Part shown: in pieces, positions 21,767 through 33,038 of the stretch
Layout of the letters: each line of letters starts with the position of its first letter
How positions within the stretch are numbered: position 1 is the first letter of the stretch
NCBI GenBank assembly: GCA_024760905.1
Contig: CM045729.1
Location: 78,574,050-78,638,049, forward strand
Origin: Plotosus lineatus
Taxonomy: Eukaryota > Chordata > Actinopteri > Siluriformes > Plotosidae
Reading direction: 5' to 3'
DNA length: 64,000 nt
The notes under the pieces: model-generated
The model's input: the letters and a program-made list of their open reading frames with translations, nothing else
Told to the model about the DNA's origin: nothing
Databases searched by the model: none
Position numbers and translations under genes: made by a program

Positions 21767-22056
21767 ACACTATGTACAATTTAATAATATTAACAAAATA
21801 AGACAAAATAATAACTTACAGTTTCGACCTAAACAAAATACAAACAGAACAAGGGTCATAAAATAAAGATAGTCACCAAGCAGCTGCAGTATGGTAAATT
21901 TAGAGACGGTGCGAGTGCTGGAGGTCAAAAGCTTGGAATCAAAAGAAACGAATGAAGATAATCCTCGCGTTGGCTGTGGATGAACGCGGATGATGGACTT
22001 GGGTGATGAAGTCTGGAAACTTGGATGATGTGCGCTCTTAGATGATTCCTTTAGAT

Positions 22057-22270
22057 CAGGGGTGCTCAATCCTGCTCCTGGAGATCTACCTTCCAGATGA
22101 CTTTATCTCCAACCCTAATGTGGCCCATGTGACATGTAAGACCCAGTCAGGTCTTAAGACATTTCGAAAGTCCCTTGATTGGATGATTGGATGGTTAGGT
22201 GGGCATGATTAGGGTTGGAGCGAATGCCTTCTGGAAGGTAGATCTCCAGGAGCAGGATTGAGCACCCCTG
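22057..22270. mobile_element. hAT-type MITE with perfect 8-bp TSD
   Basis: 214 bp with long inverted termini, CAGGGGTGCTCAATCCTGCT continuing CCTGGAGATCTACCTTCCAG at both ends. It is flanked by CTTTAGAT at 22049-22056 and 22271-22278. The 8-bp duplication and CAGGGG ends identify the hAT superfamily. Non-coding. Confidence 0.92.
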
Positions 22271-22479
22271 CTTTAGATGATTCCGTTGAGATGATTCCCC
22301 CCGGATCCTTATATAGATTCTGTAAAGTACGGGAACGTTCCTTTTCTTGAATGTTCTCATCACATGACCCGTCACAGGTCACATGCGCAACTTGGTCAAT
22401 CTTGAAGTTTCCCTAATATACTGGAAAGATTCAGACCCAATTAGACTATGCAGACAAAACAACCGTGACCCAAAAACAG

Positions 22480-22620
22480 CATGTAATTAATAAATGTAAA
22501 AATGTAAATATAATGTATAAACGTTGTGGGTATGTAATTATATTCAGTTAGTGTGCATAATTACATACCCACAACGTTTATACACTATATTTACATTTAT
22601 ACTTTTACTAATTACATGCC
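22480..22620. repeat. Snap-back inverted repeat, about 60-bp arms
   Basis: GCATGTAATTAATAAATGTA through GTTGTGGGTATGTAATTAT pairs with ATAATTACATACCCACAACG through ACTAATTACATGC around a 15-nt loop. It is probably a small palindromic MITE; no TSD was recognised. Confidence 0.85.
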
Positions 22621-22705
22621 CATAACATAAATGATACCATGAAAATGAATCTGCCAAAGTTAATTTAACTTAACTTTTTTTTATTTTAAAGAAGCCCCAA
22701 GTTGC

Positions 22706-22777
22706 CTAAAATGGGCGCCAGCCTCCCCGCAACCCAAACGAGGATTAAACAGCTTATAAAATGAATGAATGAATGGG
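22706..22777 (+). mobile_element. SINE tail fragment
   Basis: Only the shared SINE-A/B 3' end: GGGCGCCAGCCTCCCCGCAA, then a GAGGATTAAAC word and (AATG)n. Confidence 0.75.
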
Positions 22778-23503
<726 letters not shown>

Positions 23504-23724
23504 ATGAGCCAGAGCATTGAGGAGGAGGCTGGTGTTGGGTGAAATTAACAGAGTTTGAGACTACCTGGCAGCACAATGAAGCATGGGTTGACACTACAGC
23601 AGGGGGTTATCAGCAAGTCTTAAAGGTCACAGGATAGCATGGAGGTCCTCAGGAGTCAGACTGACAAAAACAGTTTTGTGTGTGTGTGCGTGCGCGCGTG
23701 CGCGTGTGTGTGTGTGTGTGTTTT

Positions 23725-23823
23725 GCACATGCTGTCACGAAAACATCAGACTGGCAAGGAATGTTCCTTGTGGTACAGAGATAAGGAACGGAAGTGGTAT
23801 TGCAGGGGATATGTTGATGTCAT
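23725..23823 (+). repeat. 98-bp dispersed repeat next to (GT)n, copy 1
   Basis: GCACATGCTGTCACGAAAAC through GCAGGGGATATGTTGATGTC is nearly identical to 32514-32611, with one difference seen. In both places it directly follows a (GT)n tract. The family is unknown. Confidence 0.85.
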
Positions 23824-24040
23824 GGAGCCATGATTTCTCTGACAAGCACGCAGCGTAATATACAAAATTACTGTGAAGAATTTCTTGAAGCCATACGAAT
23901 TATTTCTGATTAAGATAATCTACAAATCAAAATGACTGGCTGAAATGATTATACACACAAAAAAATAATAATAAGATGGTTACTCATTATCTTGTTGTGT
24001 ACATCTCAAGAAATCTGTCTGAAGGCAATAATTGACAGTA

Positions 24041-24670
24041 CAGCCGCTTCTCAACTTACGTTTTAGTTACATTCCGAACGTAAGGTGAAAAAAACGTAAG
24101 TTGTTTCTGTATGTTCCAGTGACGTATGACCGTTCATACTGTGCTATACATCCAGAAATACTATTACCGTATCTTATAAAACACCCCTAAATCAATTTTT
24201 ATAAACATAACATTGTAAAATAGTATCAACATTAATTTCGAATGAATTAAATTCAAGCAAATAATTTTAAATAAATAAATTTTAATCAAATTCACTTATT
24301 ACCACTGATTCTGATTACCACTATCAATAGTAGGCTTACGCTTCTGACCAATCATATTTGCTCAGGGTTACAAATACGCAAAACAGTGTAAACACAAAGA
24401 TCGCAGAGACGACGCCGTAACACGTTCAGTCTGTCGTTTGTAAACAATGAACGCAGTGCCATGTAAACAATGGACGCAGCATCATGACTAAGTAGCGTAC
24501 TACATCTACGTCCTACTTAAGAATGTCTCGTATTACGGAGGGCACGCTCAACTCAAAATTTGACTTACAAAAATTTTTTTTTTTTTACAAAAAATTTTTT
24601 TAGATTTAGTTCAAATGTAAAATTGAAAAAAAAAACGTAAGGCAAATAAACGTAAAGCGAGGAGCGTCTG
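24041..24670. mobile_element. TA-flanked MITE (CAGACGCTCC family), copy 1
   Basis: 630 bp with TA on both sides. Left CAGCCGCTTCTCAACTTACG; right (reverse complement) CAGACGCTCCTCGCTTTACG. A CpG-bearing interior (AACAATGGACGCAGCATCAT) is shared in inverted orientation with 58601-59203. No coding capacity. Confidence 0.85.
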
Positions 24671-24748
24671 TATAGCTATATTCACATCATGTAAAGGTTA
24701 GCGTTATAATTTAGAAAATACATAGCATGCAGTCATTGATTTGTCAAG

Positions 24749-25043
24749 CTGCTTAATCTCATTATAGTCGTGGAACGCCGACTCTAGGTGAAGGCAGGGT
24801 ACACCCTGAATAACTTGTCACACCATTGCAGGCCAACACACACTCAAATCTACAGGCAACTTGGAACAGCCACTTCGCCTTATGTGCATGTCTTTGGACT
24901 GTGGGAGGAAACCAGAGTACCTTAAGGAAAGCAATGCAAGCACAGGGACAACAAACAAATTCCACACATAAACACCCTCGCCAAATTTTGGACATGATCC
25001 TAGGACCCCCATGTTGTGAGGTAGGCAGGCTATGCCACTGTAC
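24749..25043 (-). mobile_element. SINE-B, minus strand
   Basis: Diverged but full span. Plus-strand words are GCTGCTTAATCTCATTATAG at the left and GGACTGTGGGAGGAAACCAG in the middle; the head complement ends near GCTATGCCACTGTAC. Confidence 0.82.
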
Positions 25044-25325
25044 AGCCTGGTGCATCGTATGTCAAATCAAATAGTGACAAGTATACCTTATGTATTGGTA
25101 TTGTTATAAGCTATACATGCATTTTGGATAATAGTCTTATTTGTTTGAGTTTTAAACTGTGGAGCAGTGCAGTGCAGATAGGTGAGTTATCGAGTGAGAT
25201 CATCAAAAGTGGCATGGCTCATTACCGTGCATTCACATGTTGCAGGTTCTCTGCTTTCTACAGGTGCTCCTTGGCTTCCTGTAATAAAAGAAACTGGGAG
25301 TTTGTGCTAATTTTTACTGAACAGG

Positions 25326-25560
25326 CATCCAAAATTACCTCACCTTCACCTTACGATAGTCTCAGCAAACGAAAAATCCAGGTTACGAAAAACATTTTCC
25401 AAATTTTTTGTCTCTGTATACGACAACGGGAGTTTTCCTTACGAAACGTGCCAAACGCGCCATTCAAACATTAAAACGCGCCATTCAAACATTCAAACAA
25501 TGCACGGATGGATCCACGATGTAGCTACGCTACTTCCTCCAGTGGTTCGTCAAGGGTTTT
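25326..25560 (-). mobile_element. Fragment related to the Tigger-like MITE at 17362
   Basis: The minus strand contains AACCTGGATTTTTCGTTTGC, shared with the right end of 17362-18135. An internal duplication of AAACGCGCCATTCAAACATT occurs at about 25450-25495. Ends are lost and limits approximate. Confidence 0.5.
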
Positions 25561-26525
25561 AACGGAAGTCGATGATAATTGAGTTATATTTGTTTCTCTA
25601 TCAGAAATGCTGAGATCCTTAGCACTCAGTTAACGGCTGAGCCTGAATTCTTCCAGATTACCCTTTTTCAACAAGTAAAAGGAAAAGATTTTCAAAACCT
25701 TAAAGATTTAAGAAGTTTATTTAAAACATCATGGTTTCAAATGGACCCAACTGAACAATGCCTCTATATAGCCTTTGTATCAGTCGAGTATCCCTGGGTT
25801 CTTGATTGGAAAGCATTAGCTGGCAGTGGTATGGAGTCATGCTGCTGTTATACTATCCATCAGACGAACAATAAAGTGAAGATGGTCATTAGAGCAGTGT
25901 GTCTAGTGACAGACATGGCCATGCTGTGAGGAATTTATCACTGTGGCACCAACGTCTCCATCCCCTGCCAGACACCAGGCCTTTGGCTGCTACTCTACTT
26001 GGCACAGGCATCTTAGCTTTTTGTTTTCAGCTGTGGCTGTGTAGCTCGGCCAATAGAAGAGTGCAACCTGCAGTAAGCAGGCCACTACAGCCGATAGATC
26101 TTGTATGAAAGATTCAGGGATTTTTAGTCACCACAATTTGAGCTACATTTTTCAACCCCAACATATGTACTGTGTGCCACTACTAAAGGATTGTTCTTAC
26201 ACAATCACCCTGTACTCTACCTCACCACGGGCTGCTTTTAAAATGAGCTTTGTGCACCAGACTCCAGCCCTGTAGCAGTCCATATAGGGTACTGAAATGA
26301 AGTAAGACATATCTGCTTCTCAAGAGTTCACAGCAAATCCCCAGCCTCAAGGGCTCCATAGAAATATAGAGTCGGGGTACTTAATGAGATAGCAATTAGG
26401 AAGTAATCATCCTTACAGTGATAACGTTCCAGGTAATTATATATGTAGGTATGTATGAATGCATGTGTGTGTGTATTTACACTTAGTTTACAACAATCTA
26501 GACTTAGTTTCCCAACATCTACACT
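25561..26525. other. No recognised feature
   Basis: Contains a 116-codon open frame (25579-25929, +) that I do not recognise. It lacks clear splice sites or a conserved domain, so I do not call it a gene. Confidence 0.35.
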
Positions 26526-26529
26526 GCAG

Positions 26530-26813
26530 AACACTCACTCACTGACGCTCCAGTACTAGGGTTGTGGGAAGGCCAGATGTATACAATGAATACCACTGCA
26601 GAGCATCGCAGGGCCAACACCCACATCCACATCTCGAGCCAATCTGAAACAGCCAATTCGACGAATGTGCATGTTTTTGGTCTGTAGGAGGAAACCTGAG
26701 TACTCAAAGGAAACCCAAGCAAACACAGTGAAAACTCATAAACCACAAAGAAACGCCGTTGGTGAACCCAGGACCTTCTAACAGACGTGCTAACCACTAT
26801 ACTGCTGTGCTTC
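26530..26813 (-). mobile_element. SINE-B, minus strand
   Basis: Diverged minus copy: plus-strand TCTGTAGGAGGAAACCTGAG, GAACCCAGGACCTTCTAACA and TGCTAACCACTATACTGCTG (head complement). Confidence 0.8.
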
Positions 26814-26825
26814 CCAATGTAATTG

Positions 26826-27420
26826 CATACCTGTCAAGTTGTACGGTTTTGGCGTAATTTGTACAAGTGAGCACTGATTTTTAAATGTGTACGCCGTACG
26901 TCCGAAATCTGTACGTTTTTCGATCATTTCGTCTTTTTTTTTAACTCCGTTTTTTGTGTCACCGTTTCGGTAAAGAGACGATACGCCGAATTGGTCTGTA
27001 GCCGTTTTCTCGCGAGAATCGCGCGTTGCGTTTATCGTCTGCTATCGTCTGCTCTTTCCGACCACGTGACCGCACTTTCACTTCCGTCATCATTCAAGTC
27101 AAACTTAATTGCGAGCTCAAGTGCCATGAAGTGAAGCCATCAAAAGAAATGATTGAAAGTGCCAAAAGTGCTACATATAGTTATAATAAAGATCACTGTT
27201 AAATTTTCTTAATCATGCAGCTGAAGATATTACTCTTTTATTTGATTGCACCAGGTTATATGTTACAACATTACCAATAAATTCATATTATATTAAAAAT
27301 AGAGTTTAATTTTTGTTTCATGTTGCACGCGATAATAAGACGCGTAAGATTAGTTGCTATTTTGTAAGGGCATAAGTAGCCATTTGTAAGATCGCCAACG
27401 GCCTAGGGTTGACAGGTATG
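26826..27420. mobile_element. TIR element CATACCTGTCAA, non-autonomous
   Basis: 595 bp with 12-bp inverted ends CATACCTGTCAA...TTGACAGGTATG, flanked by TAATTG on both sides (26820-26825 and 27421-27426). The CpG-rich interior (TCTCGCGAGAATCGCGCGTT) contrasts with the flanks. Superfamily not assigned; no ORF. Confidence 0.75.
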
Positions 27421-27473
27421 TAATTGGCGATCAGAATATTATAATCAATCTAAAGCTCAGAGTGAGATTTCCT

Positions 27474-27817
27474 TTCTGCTTTTTCCCTTTTTTTAATCAG
27501 GGGTCGCCACAGGGAATGATTCGCATGTTTGATGTGACATAGGTTTTTACATCGGATGCCCTTCCTGACACAACTCTTTAGCAATGGACAGAAACACGCT
27601 GACGGCTTTGCAGCTACTCTTTACGAAAGTCAGCAATGGTTCTTTTACATGCCGATCACCATAGACAGTGCGAGACATGGCCCGCCTTTGATAACCCAAT
27701 TAGCTGCACTGGGGTGGGGGTGGGGGGGGCATTGACAACCCTGTGGAGAGTGGGACTCGAACCCTCAACATTAGGATCAGTGATCCCGCGCCCTATACCA
27801 CTAAACCACTACTGCCC
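27474..27817 (-). mobile_element. SINE-A' (RTE-tailed), minus strand
   Basis: The SINE-A head and body are joined to the alternative tail. The plus strand at the left reads AGGGGTCGCCACAGGGAATG, then GGATGCCCTTCCTGACACAA. The head complement ends CCACTACTGCCC at 27817. Confidence 0.9.
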
Positions 27818-27934
27818 CCTCAATCTAAGTCTCAGAGTAACTCGTATAATATGGTTGATGCTACCAAACAATAGTGTCTGCTACTAGATTGATAAAAAAA
27901 AAATTCGTCAGTGATAAACATGAATCATGTGGAG

Positions 27935-28740
27935 CAGGGGTCCCCAAACTTTGTCCCGCGAGGGTCACGTGACTTTTCCCTTCTCTGATGGGGGGCCGAG
28001 GTCAGTTTTTAACAGAATAAGTGTGACGATCGCAGGGCTGCCTAAATGTAAACATTTATTGTTTTCTAGTAAGCCACGAATAACCAAATACTAGTATCCC
28101 TTTCCGGGACCTTCACAGAAAAAAGTCAAGAAATAAAAAAAAACAAAAAAAAAAAAACGCTGTGGCTATCAGCTGAGCAATCTGAAAGCTGCCCGAACAG
28201 ACGACTGGTTCAGCCGAGCCTGGCGTACAAATGTATTCTCCGGACCTAACAGTCCACTTTTTAGCTTAAACAGTTTGTGTACTTGCATTTGTCCTTGCAA
28301 GCGATCACATTCGTCTTTGTGACGGGATTCAGAATGTTGGCGCAGATTGCGTTCTTTGAATACCGCCACTGTGTCTTGACAGATGATACAAACAACCTTT
28401 TCTTTGCATTGAACAAAAAATAATTGTTTGTCCACTTCAGGTTAAAAACCGTTAATTCTAAATTCATTTTTGTCTTCCACAACCTTTTCACCATTATTCT
28501 GTTCTATTTGATAGGGGAGAGTCTAGGATTTTTGTTTCGGAGGGGGGTTTGTTCAGATGGGGCACAAACAGCAGAACGGTGGAATAGAATTTTATGTTCT
28601 GGGTGTGTATTAGTCTTGATCGCGTGGCTAGACTAAAAAAAAAAAACAATCATAATGCATCTCTGGTATTGTTCAGGGTGCCGGGCCAAATGTGGAGGCG
28701 GGCCGTATCCGACCCGTGGGCCGTGGTTTGTGGACCACTG
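27935..28740 (-). mobile_element. hAT transposon (SPIN/Charlie-like), internally deleted
   Basis: 806 bp with TIR-like ends CAGGGGTCCCCAAACTTTG and (reverse complement) CAGTGGTCCACAAACCACGG. Flanking octamers are ATGTGGAG at 27927 and ATGTAGAG at 28741 (7 of 8 matching). It retains a BED-finger coding remnant on the minus strand. Confidence 0.9.
28169..28494 (-). pseudogene. hAT transposase BED-finger remnant
   Basis: An 88-codon frame (start at 28435) contains YFFVQ-like KQLFFVQCKEKVVCIICQDT and NLRQHSESRHKDECDRLQGQ, giving a C-x2-C-x14-H-x4-H zinc-finger pattern. The downstream SGLLGPENTFVRQ and SSVRAAFRLLS segments resemble the linker of SPIN/GTF2IRD2-type hAT transposases (recalled similarity). 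The RNase-H-like catalytic and dimerisation parts are missing. Confidence 0.75.
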
Positions 28741-29108
28741 ATGTAGAGTATCATGGGGCTGTCAGAAAAAGCAATTTTCAGATGATTGCATGGTCTTTAA
28801 TCTGTGGGTCACTGGGTACAAACACTAACCAAATACCAGGTCTATAACAGAACTCTCTGTGCTGTACCACATATATGACTATACATCATATGGACTTATG
28901 TCCAGTAGTTGATAAAGCCACCAATGCGATTTGTTTGAGGTGGCCAATGTTTTGGAAGAACACATTTCATACTGATTTTATGTAATAAATACAGTATATT
29001 GGTGATGTCATGCAATCAATTTTTGCAGGGTTTATGGTCCCTTCTGTCAGCTGCACCTACATTTTCAGTATACATTCTACAGTTACTTGTTGGGGTGGTC
29101 CAGCCTGA
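28741..29108. other. No feature recognised
   Basis: Single-copy-looking AT-rich sequence. Confidence 0.4.
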
Positions 29109-29431
29109 AAGAAAAAAAAGTCTGGGTTCAAGTTTTGGGCTTAGGAAGGTCATTTCCCTGTGGAGCTTGCACGTTCTCCTGGTGCTTAACTTGGTATCTT
29201 CTACTCTGGTTTCCTCCAACAGTCCAAAAACCATGCTCATTAGGCCAACTGACTGTTTCAAATCAGCCTGAGATGAGAGTGTGAATGTGAATGCATTTGT
29301 GCATGTTGGCCCTGCAAGTTGCTCAGAGTGTACCAAACCTTTGCTCAAAGTTGGCTGAGAAAGGCTCCAGCTGCACCATGACCCTAGTGGGTTTGAGTGT
29401 TTCAGCAAATGAGCAAAACAATGGATAAATA
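29109..29431 (+). mobile_element. SINE-B, plus strand
   Basis: Diverged. GTCTGGGTTCAAGTTTTGGG lies at the B-box region, TTCTCCTGGTGCTTAACTTG in the body, and GGGTTTGAGTGTTTCAGC then a GATAAATAAATT tail at the end. Confidence 0.78.
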
Positions 29432-29875
29432 AATTATTTTGATGTCGACCATCCATTCACCAGATGTTTGGATTCTTCGCATCGCAATGACACTGATGAG
29501 AAGACATCGTGACAAGTGTGTGCACTTGGTGTGAGCTTAATTAAGGTCTTTTTCTCTAATGAGTAACATTGTTTGTTGTACTGGTCAGCATTATGGCTGG
29601 ATAATCAATGAATGAGCGAGCTCAAAAGACGATAAATGCATGCTAAGATGAAGAAGCCACATGGAAGGAACACTCAACCTGTCGGTATATCCATGATCTA
29701 AAAAGCTCATGGTCATGAAAATAACTGAAAACCAATTGAGATGAGAGACGATACAGATCAGTAGGGACTAAAATAACTATCAAAACAACCTCTCATTCAC
29801 TCCTGTCCCATGATGCATTGGGACACCATCATTGTTTTTGTTGCAATGTATGTGTTTACTTTAGATGTTTGCAGC
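29432..29875. other. No feature recognised
   Basis: No exon or repeat signature found. Confidence 0.4.
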
Positions 29876-30105
29876 CCTCTGTGGAAGCTGTTCTCCAGGA
29901 CAGACATCCATGCACACTCACAATGGGGTCGATTTGAAACAACTAGTTAGCATAATGTAAAATAATTAAAAAAAAACATAGGACTGCAGGAGGAGACCAG
30001 AGCACTCTGCGAAAACCACAGCCGGAAAGCACAGGGAGAATTTCAAACCCAGAACCTCCTTGCTGTGAGGTGACAATGCTAACCACCACACTACCCAGAC
30101 TCAAA
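29876..30105 (-). mobile_element. SINE-B head and body, minus strand
   Basis: Minus copy missing the tail-side third; the head complement GCTAACCACCACACTACCC is at the right. An A-rich interruption lies at 29962-29976. The low-complexity GA tract starts directly at the head. Confidence 0.75.
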
Positions 30106-30116
30106 CTGATGAGAGG

Positions 30117-30555
30117 GGCAATAACACAGATGTACACAGGCAGGGAAAGAGAAAGAGGAGAGGAAAAGGGAAGAGAGAGAGGGAGAGAAAGAGAGAGAGA
30201 GAAGGAGGAAGAGACACACAGAGGGGGGGGAGGGAGAAAGGGAGCAATAGGAAGGGCTAGAGAGAGGGGGAGAGAGGGAGCGAGAGGAGAGGGAGAAAGA
30301 GAGGGAGGGGAGAGAGGTAGAGGGAGAGGGAGAGAGAGGAGGAGAGAGAGAGAGAGGGGGAACACAATAAGGGACAGAGAGAGATCTAGGGAGGAAAAAA
30401 GGAAGGGGAGAGAGAGAGGGAGAGAAAGAGAGGTGGGAGGGAGTAAAAGAGGAAGTGAAAGGGAGAGAGCAAGAGAGAAAGAGAGAGAGAGGGGAGGGAG
30501 AGGGGGGCACACAATAAGGGACAGAGAGAGAGAGATGGAGGGAGAGACAAGGAAG

Positions 30556-30592
<37 letters not shown>

Positions 30593-30749
30593 CGAGAGAG
30601 AGAGAGGGGAGACAGTAAGGGATAGAGAGGGAGATGGAGGGAGAGAAAAGGAGGGGAGGGAGCGAGAGAGGGAGAGAAAAGGAGAGAGAGAGTGAGAGAG
30701 AGATGGAGAGAGAGAGAGAGAGACAGAGAGCTAGAGAGAGTGAGAGAAA

Positions 30750-30794
<45 letters not shown>

Positions 30795-30894
30795 GAGAGA
30801 GAGAGAGAGACAGAGAGAGAGGGGGACAGTAAGGGGATAGAGAGGGAGATGGAGGGAGAGAAAAGGGGGAGGGAGCAAGAGAGGGAGAGAAAAG

Positions 30895-30956
<62 letters not shown>

Positions 30957-30968
30957 GAGAGCGAGAGA

Positions 30969-31036
<68 letters not shown>

Positions 31037-31049
31037 GAGCACTGCACAG
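30117..31049. repeat. 930-bp polypurine (GA-rich) tract
   Basis: The plus strand is almost entirely A/G. It is mostly (GA)n with G-rich interruptions and a recurring block (GGGACAGAGAGAGA, GGAGATGGAGGGAGAGAAAA). Long Ser/Leu minus-strand and Arg/Glu plus-strand frames are artefacts. Mirror-symmetric purine segments could form H-DNA. Confidence 0.97.
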
Positions 31050-31313
31050 CTTCTGCAAATTAAAGTGCAAAACGTCTGCATTCACAGTGTGTGTTTTTGC
31101 TTTTGATCTCTCCAACAAACACACTTTTCTTCTCAGACGCCTCCAGACTCCCACTCGCCCACGTTTTTTCCTGCTGGGGTTGTTTTTTCTGTAACACATG
31201 TCATGTACACATGAAGAGTAATATTACACAGATTCAATCTCAGTGGTCACATGACCATTCTTTCTGTGTCACTTGGGTAATGTGTATTCAATAGAAACAT
31301 CTTTGAGCACACC

Positions 31314-31438
31314 AAATTTACTCACTCGTTTTCTGGACCTCTTAATCTTATCTCGGTCGCAGGGAGGATGCAGGCTACCTCAGCCGACACTGGGCACAAG
31401 TGGAGTACACCCTGAACGGTTCTGCCCATCACAGGGCC

Positions 31439-31499
<61 letters not shown>

Positions 31500-31702
31500 C
31501 TCGCATTCACAGCTAGAGTCAACTGGGAACAGCCATTTATGTGTGTCTTTGGACTGTGGGAGGAAACCAGAATACATGACGAAAACTCACACAAGCACAG
31601 AGAGACCATGCACACTCCACACAGAAATGCCATTGACGGGGACTCAAAGTCAGGACCTTCTTGATGTGAGATGGATCTCCTAACCACTGCACCATTGTGC
31701 CA
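31314..31702 (-). mobile_element. SINE-B with internal (CA)n expansion
   Basis: Full minus copy in which the GGGCCAACACACA word has expanded to (CA)n at 31439-31498, adding about 55 bp. The head complement CTAACCACTGCACCATTGTG is at the right. Confidence 0.88.
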
Positions 31703-32160
31703 CCACACCTGGCTGTGCTCAGTCAGAGGAGAATGCTACACTTGGTTGTTGGAGTGTTCAGGGTTGGTCTCTGTTACATTTGTGTCAATCCAAGTTCAAG
31801 CTTTATCTCATTTTATGTAGTGTATTATATAATTTATTGCTTGTATCTAATTTACTAGCGTTTATGTCCGAGCTTTATGGTGTTTAATGTTTATATTGCT
31901 TGCTACAGTATATTATGAATCTATTACTTGTGGTCCTCATGTATTGCGCTCATTACTGTTTAATTATTGTCCAGGATTCATGTAACACTTTAACCCAGGG
32001 ATGAAACTTCATGCGGTTCTGTTTTGCACAACGGATGTACAAAATGGACTTTGGCTTATATGTATAAAGGGTAATAAAAGAGCACATCTGGTCCTGGTCC
32101 CGGCATAGCTGAAAACTGCGTATTGTAGTTTTTCGTAATTTCATGCAATACATATGTGTG
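31703..32160. other. No feature recognised
   Basis: AT-rich, nothing recognised on either strand. Confidence 0.4.
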
Positions 32161-32450
32161 TGGTGGCACAGCTTGGGCGTTTCTGTGTGGAGTTTGCATG
32201 TTCTCCCTGTGCTTGCCTGGGTTTCCTCCGGGTACTCCGGTTTTCTCCCACCGTCCAAAATCATGCAGAGTAGGTTACTTGTCTGTTCCAAATCTCCTCT
32301 AGGTGTGAATGATTGTGTGAATGTTGGCCCTGCGATGGCCTGGCAAGCTGTCCGGGGTGCATCCCGCCCTCACCTGCAGTCAGCTGAGATGGGCGCCAGC
32401 CTTCCCATGACATTAATTAGGATTAAGTGGTTCAGAAAATGAACGAATGA

Positions 32451-32512
<62 letters not shown>
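32161..32512 (+). mobile_element. SINE-B with (GT)n grown from its tail
   Basis: Head shortened (GGTGGCACAGCTTGGGCG). The body is well preserved through GATTAAGTGGTTCAGAAAAT and GAACGAATGAACATG, then (GT)n at 32453-32512. Confidence 0.88.
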
Positions 32513-32513
<1 letters not shown>

Positions 32514-32612
32514 GCACATGCTGTCACGAAAACATCAGACTGGCAATGAATGTTCCTTGTGGTACAGAGATAAGGAACGGAAGTGGTATTGCAGGGGATA
32601 TGTTGATGTCAT
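32513..32612 (+). repeat. 98-bp dispersed repeat next to (GT)n, copy 2
   Basis: Nearly identical to 23725-23823. Here the upstream context is a SINE-B tail plus (GT)n, unrelated to the upstream sequence of copy 1, so only the (GT)n-plus-98-bp unit is shared. Confidence 0.85.
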
Positions 32613-33038
32613 TGAGTAAAGCACTTGTGAAAAAGAAGGTGGGCTTGTGCAAGTGTCATTGTTTACATTAAAAAAAACCCAGAAAGATGCACTATAATGT
32701 TATAATGGTACTGTATCTTCAACTCACAATCTCAAAGGATTCAATGAGTACAATCTTAATTTTATGCTATCTGTTTTTAAACATGTTTATATATCTGTAC
32801 ATTAAAGACTACATGTAGGAACATGGAGGTATCTGGATTACTCACATGTGGATGTATTGACTAATGGGGGGCAGGGGAGGGGGCGCTAAAGGTTTCAAGC
32901 CCCCTGATTGACTTGTGCATCTGTTGTGCACTTGGCGACACGGTACTTAAAGGGGATCTTTTCACAGTACAGGCAGACCAGGTCGGACCCAAATGCAGGA
33001 CCACAGGAGACAGAGTGAAAATGAGACCTTTATGATGT
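32613..33038. other. Minisatellite left flank, no gene seen
   Basis: Single-copy-looking until about 32965, where ACCAGGTCGGACCCAAATGC and AGGAGACAGAGTGAAAATGA lead into the 33-bp array. This lead-in may be part of a larger dispersed repeat, but no second copy lies in the window. Confidence 0.4.

Noticed and set aside
25579..25929. 116-codon open frame as a possible exon
   Set aside because: No recognised similarity, no clear acceptor or donor; length is within chance for this many frames.
29943..31199. 418-codon Ser/Leu-rich minus-strand frame
   Set aside because: Product of the polypurine/polypyrimidine tract; the plus strand gives equally open Arg/Glu frames.
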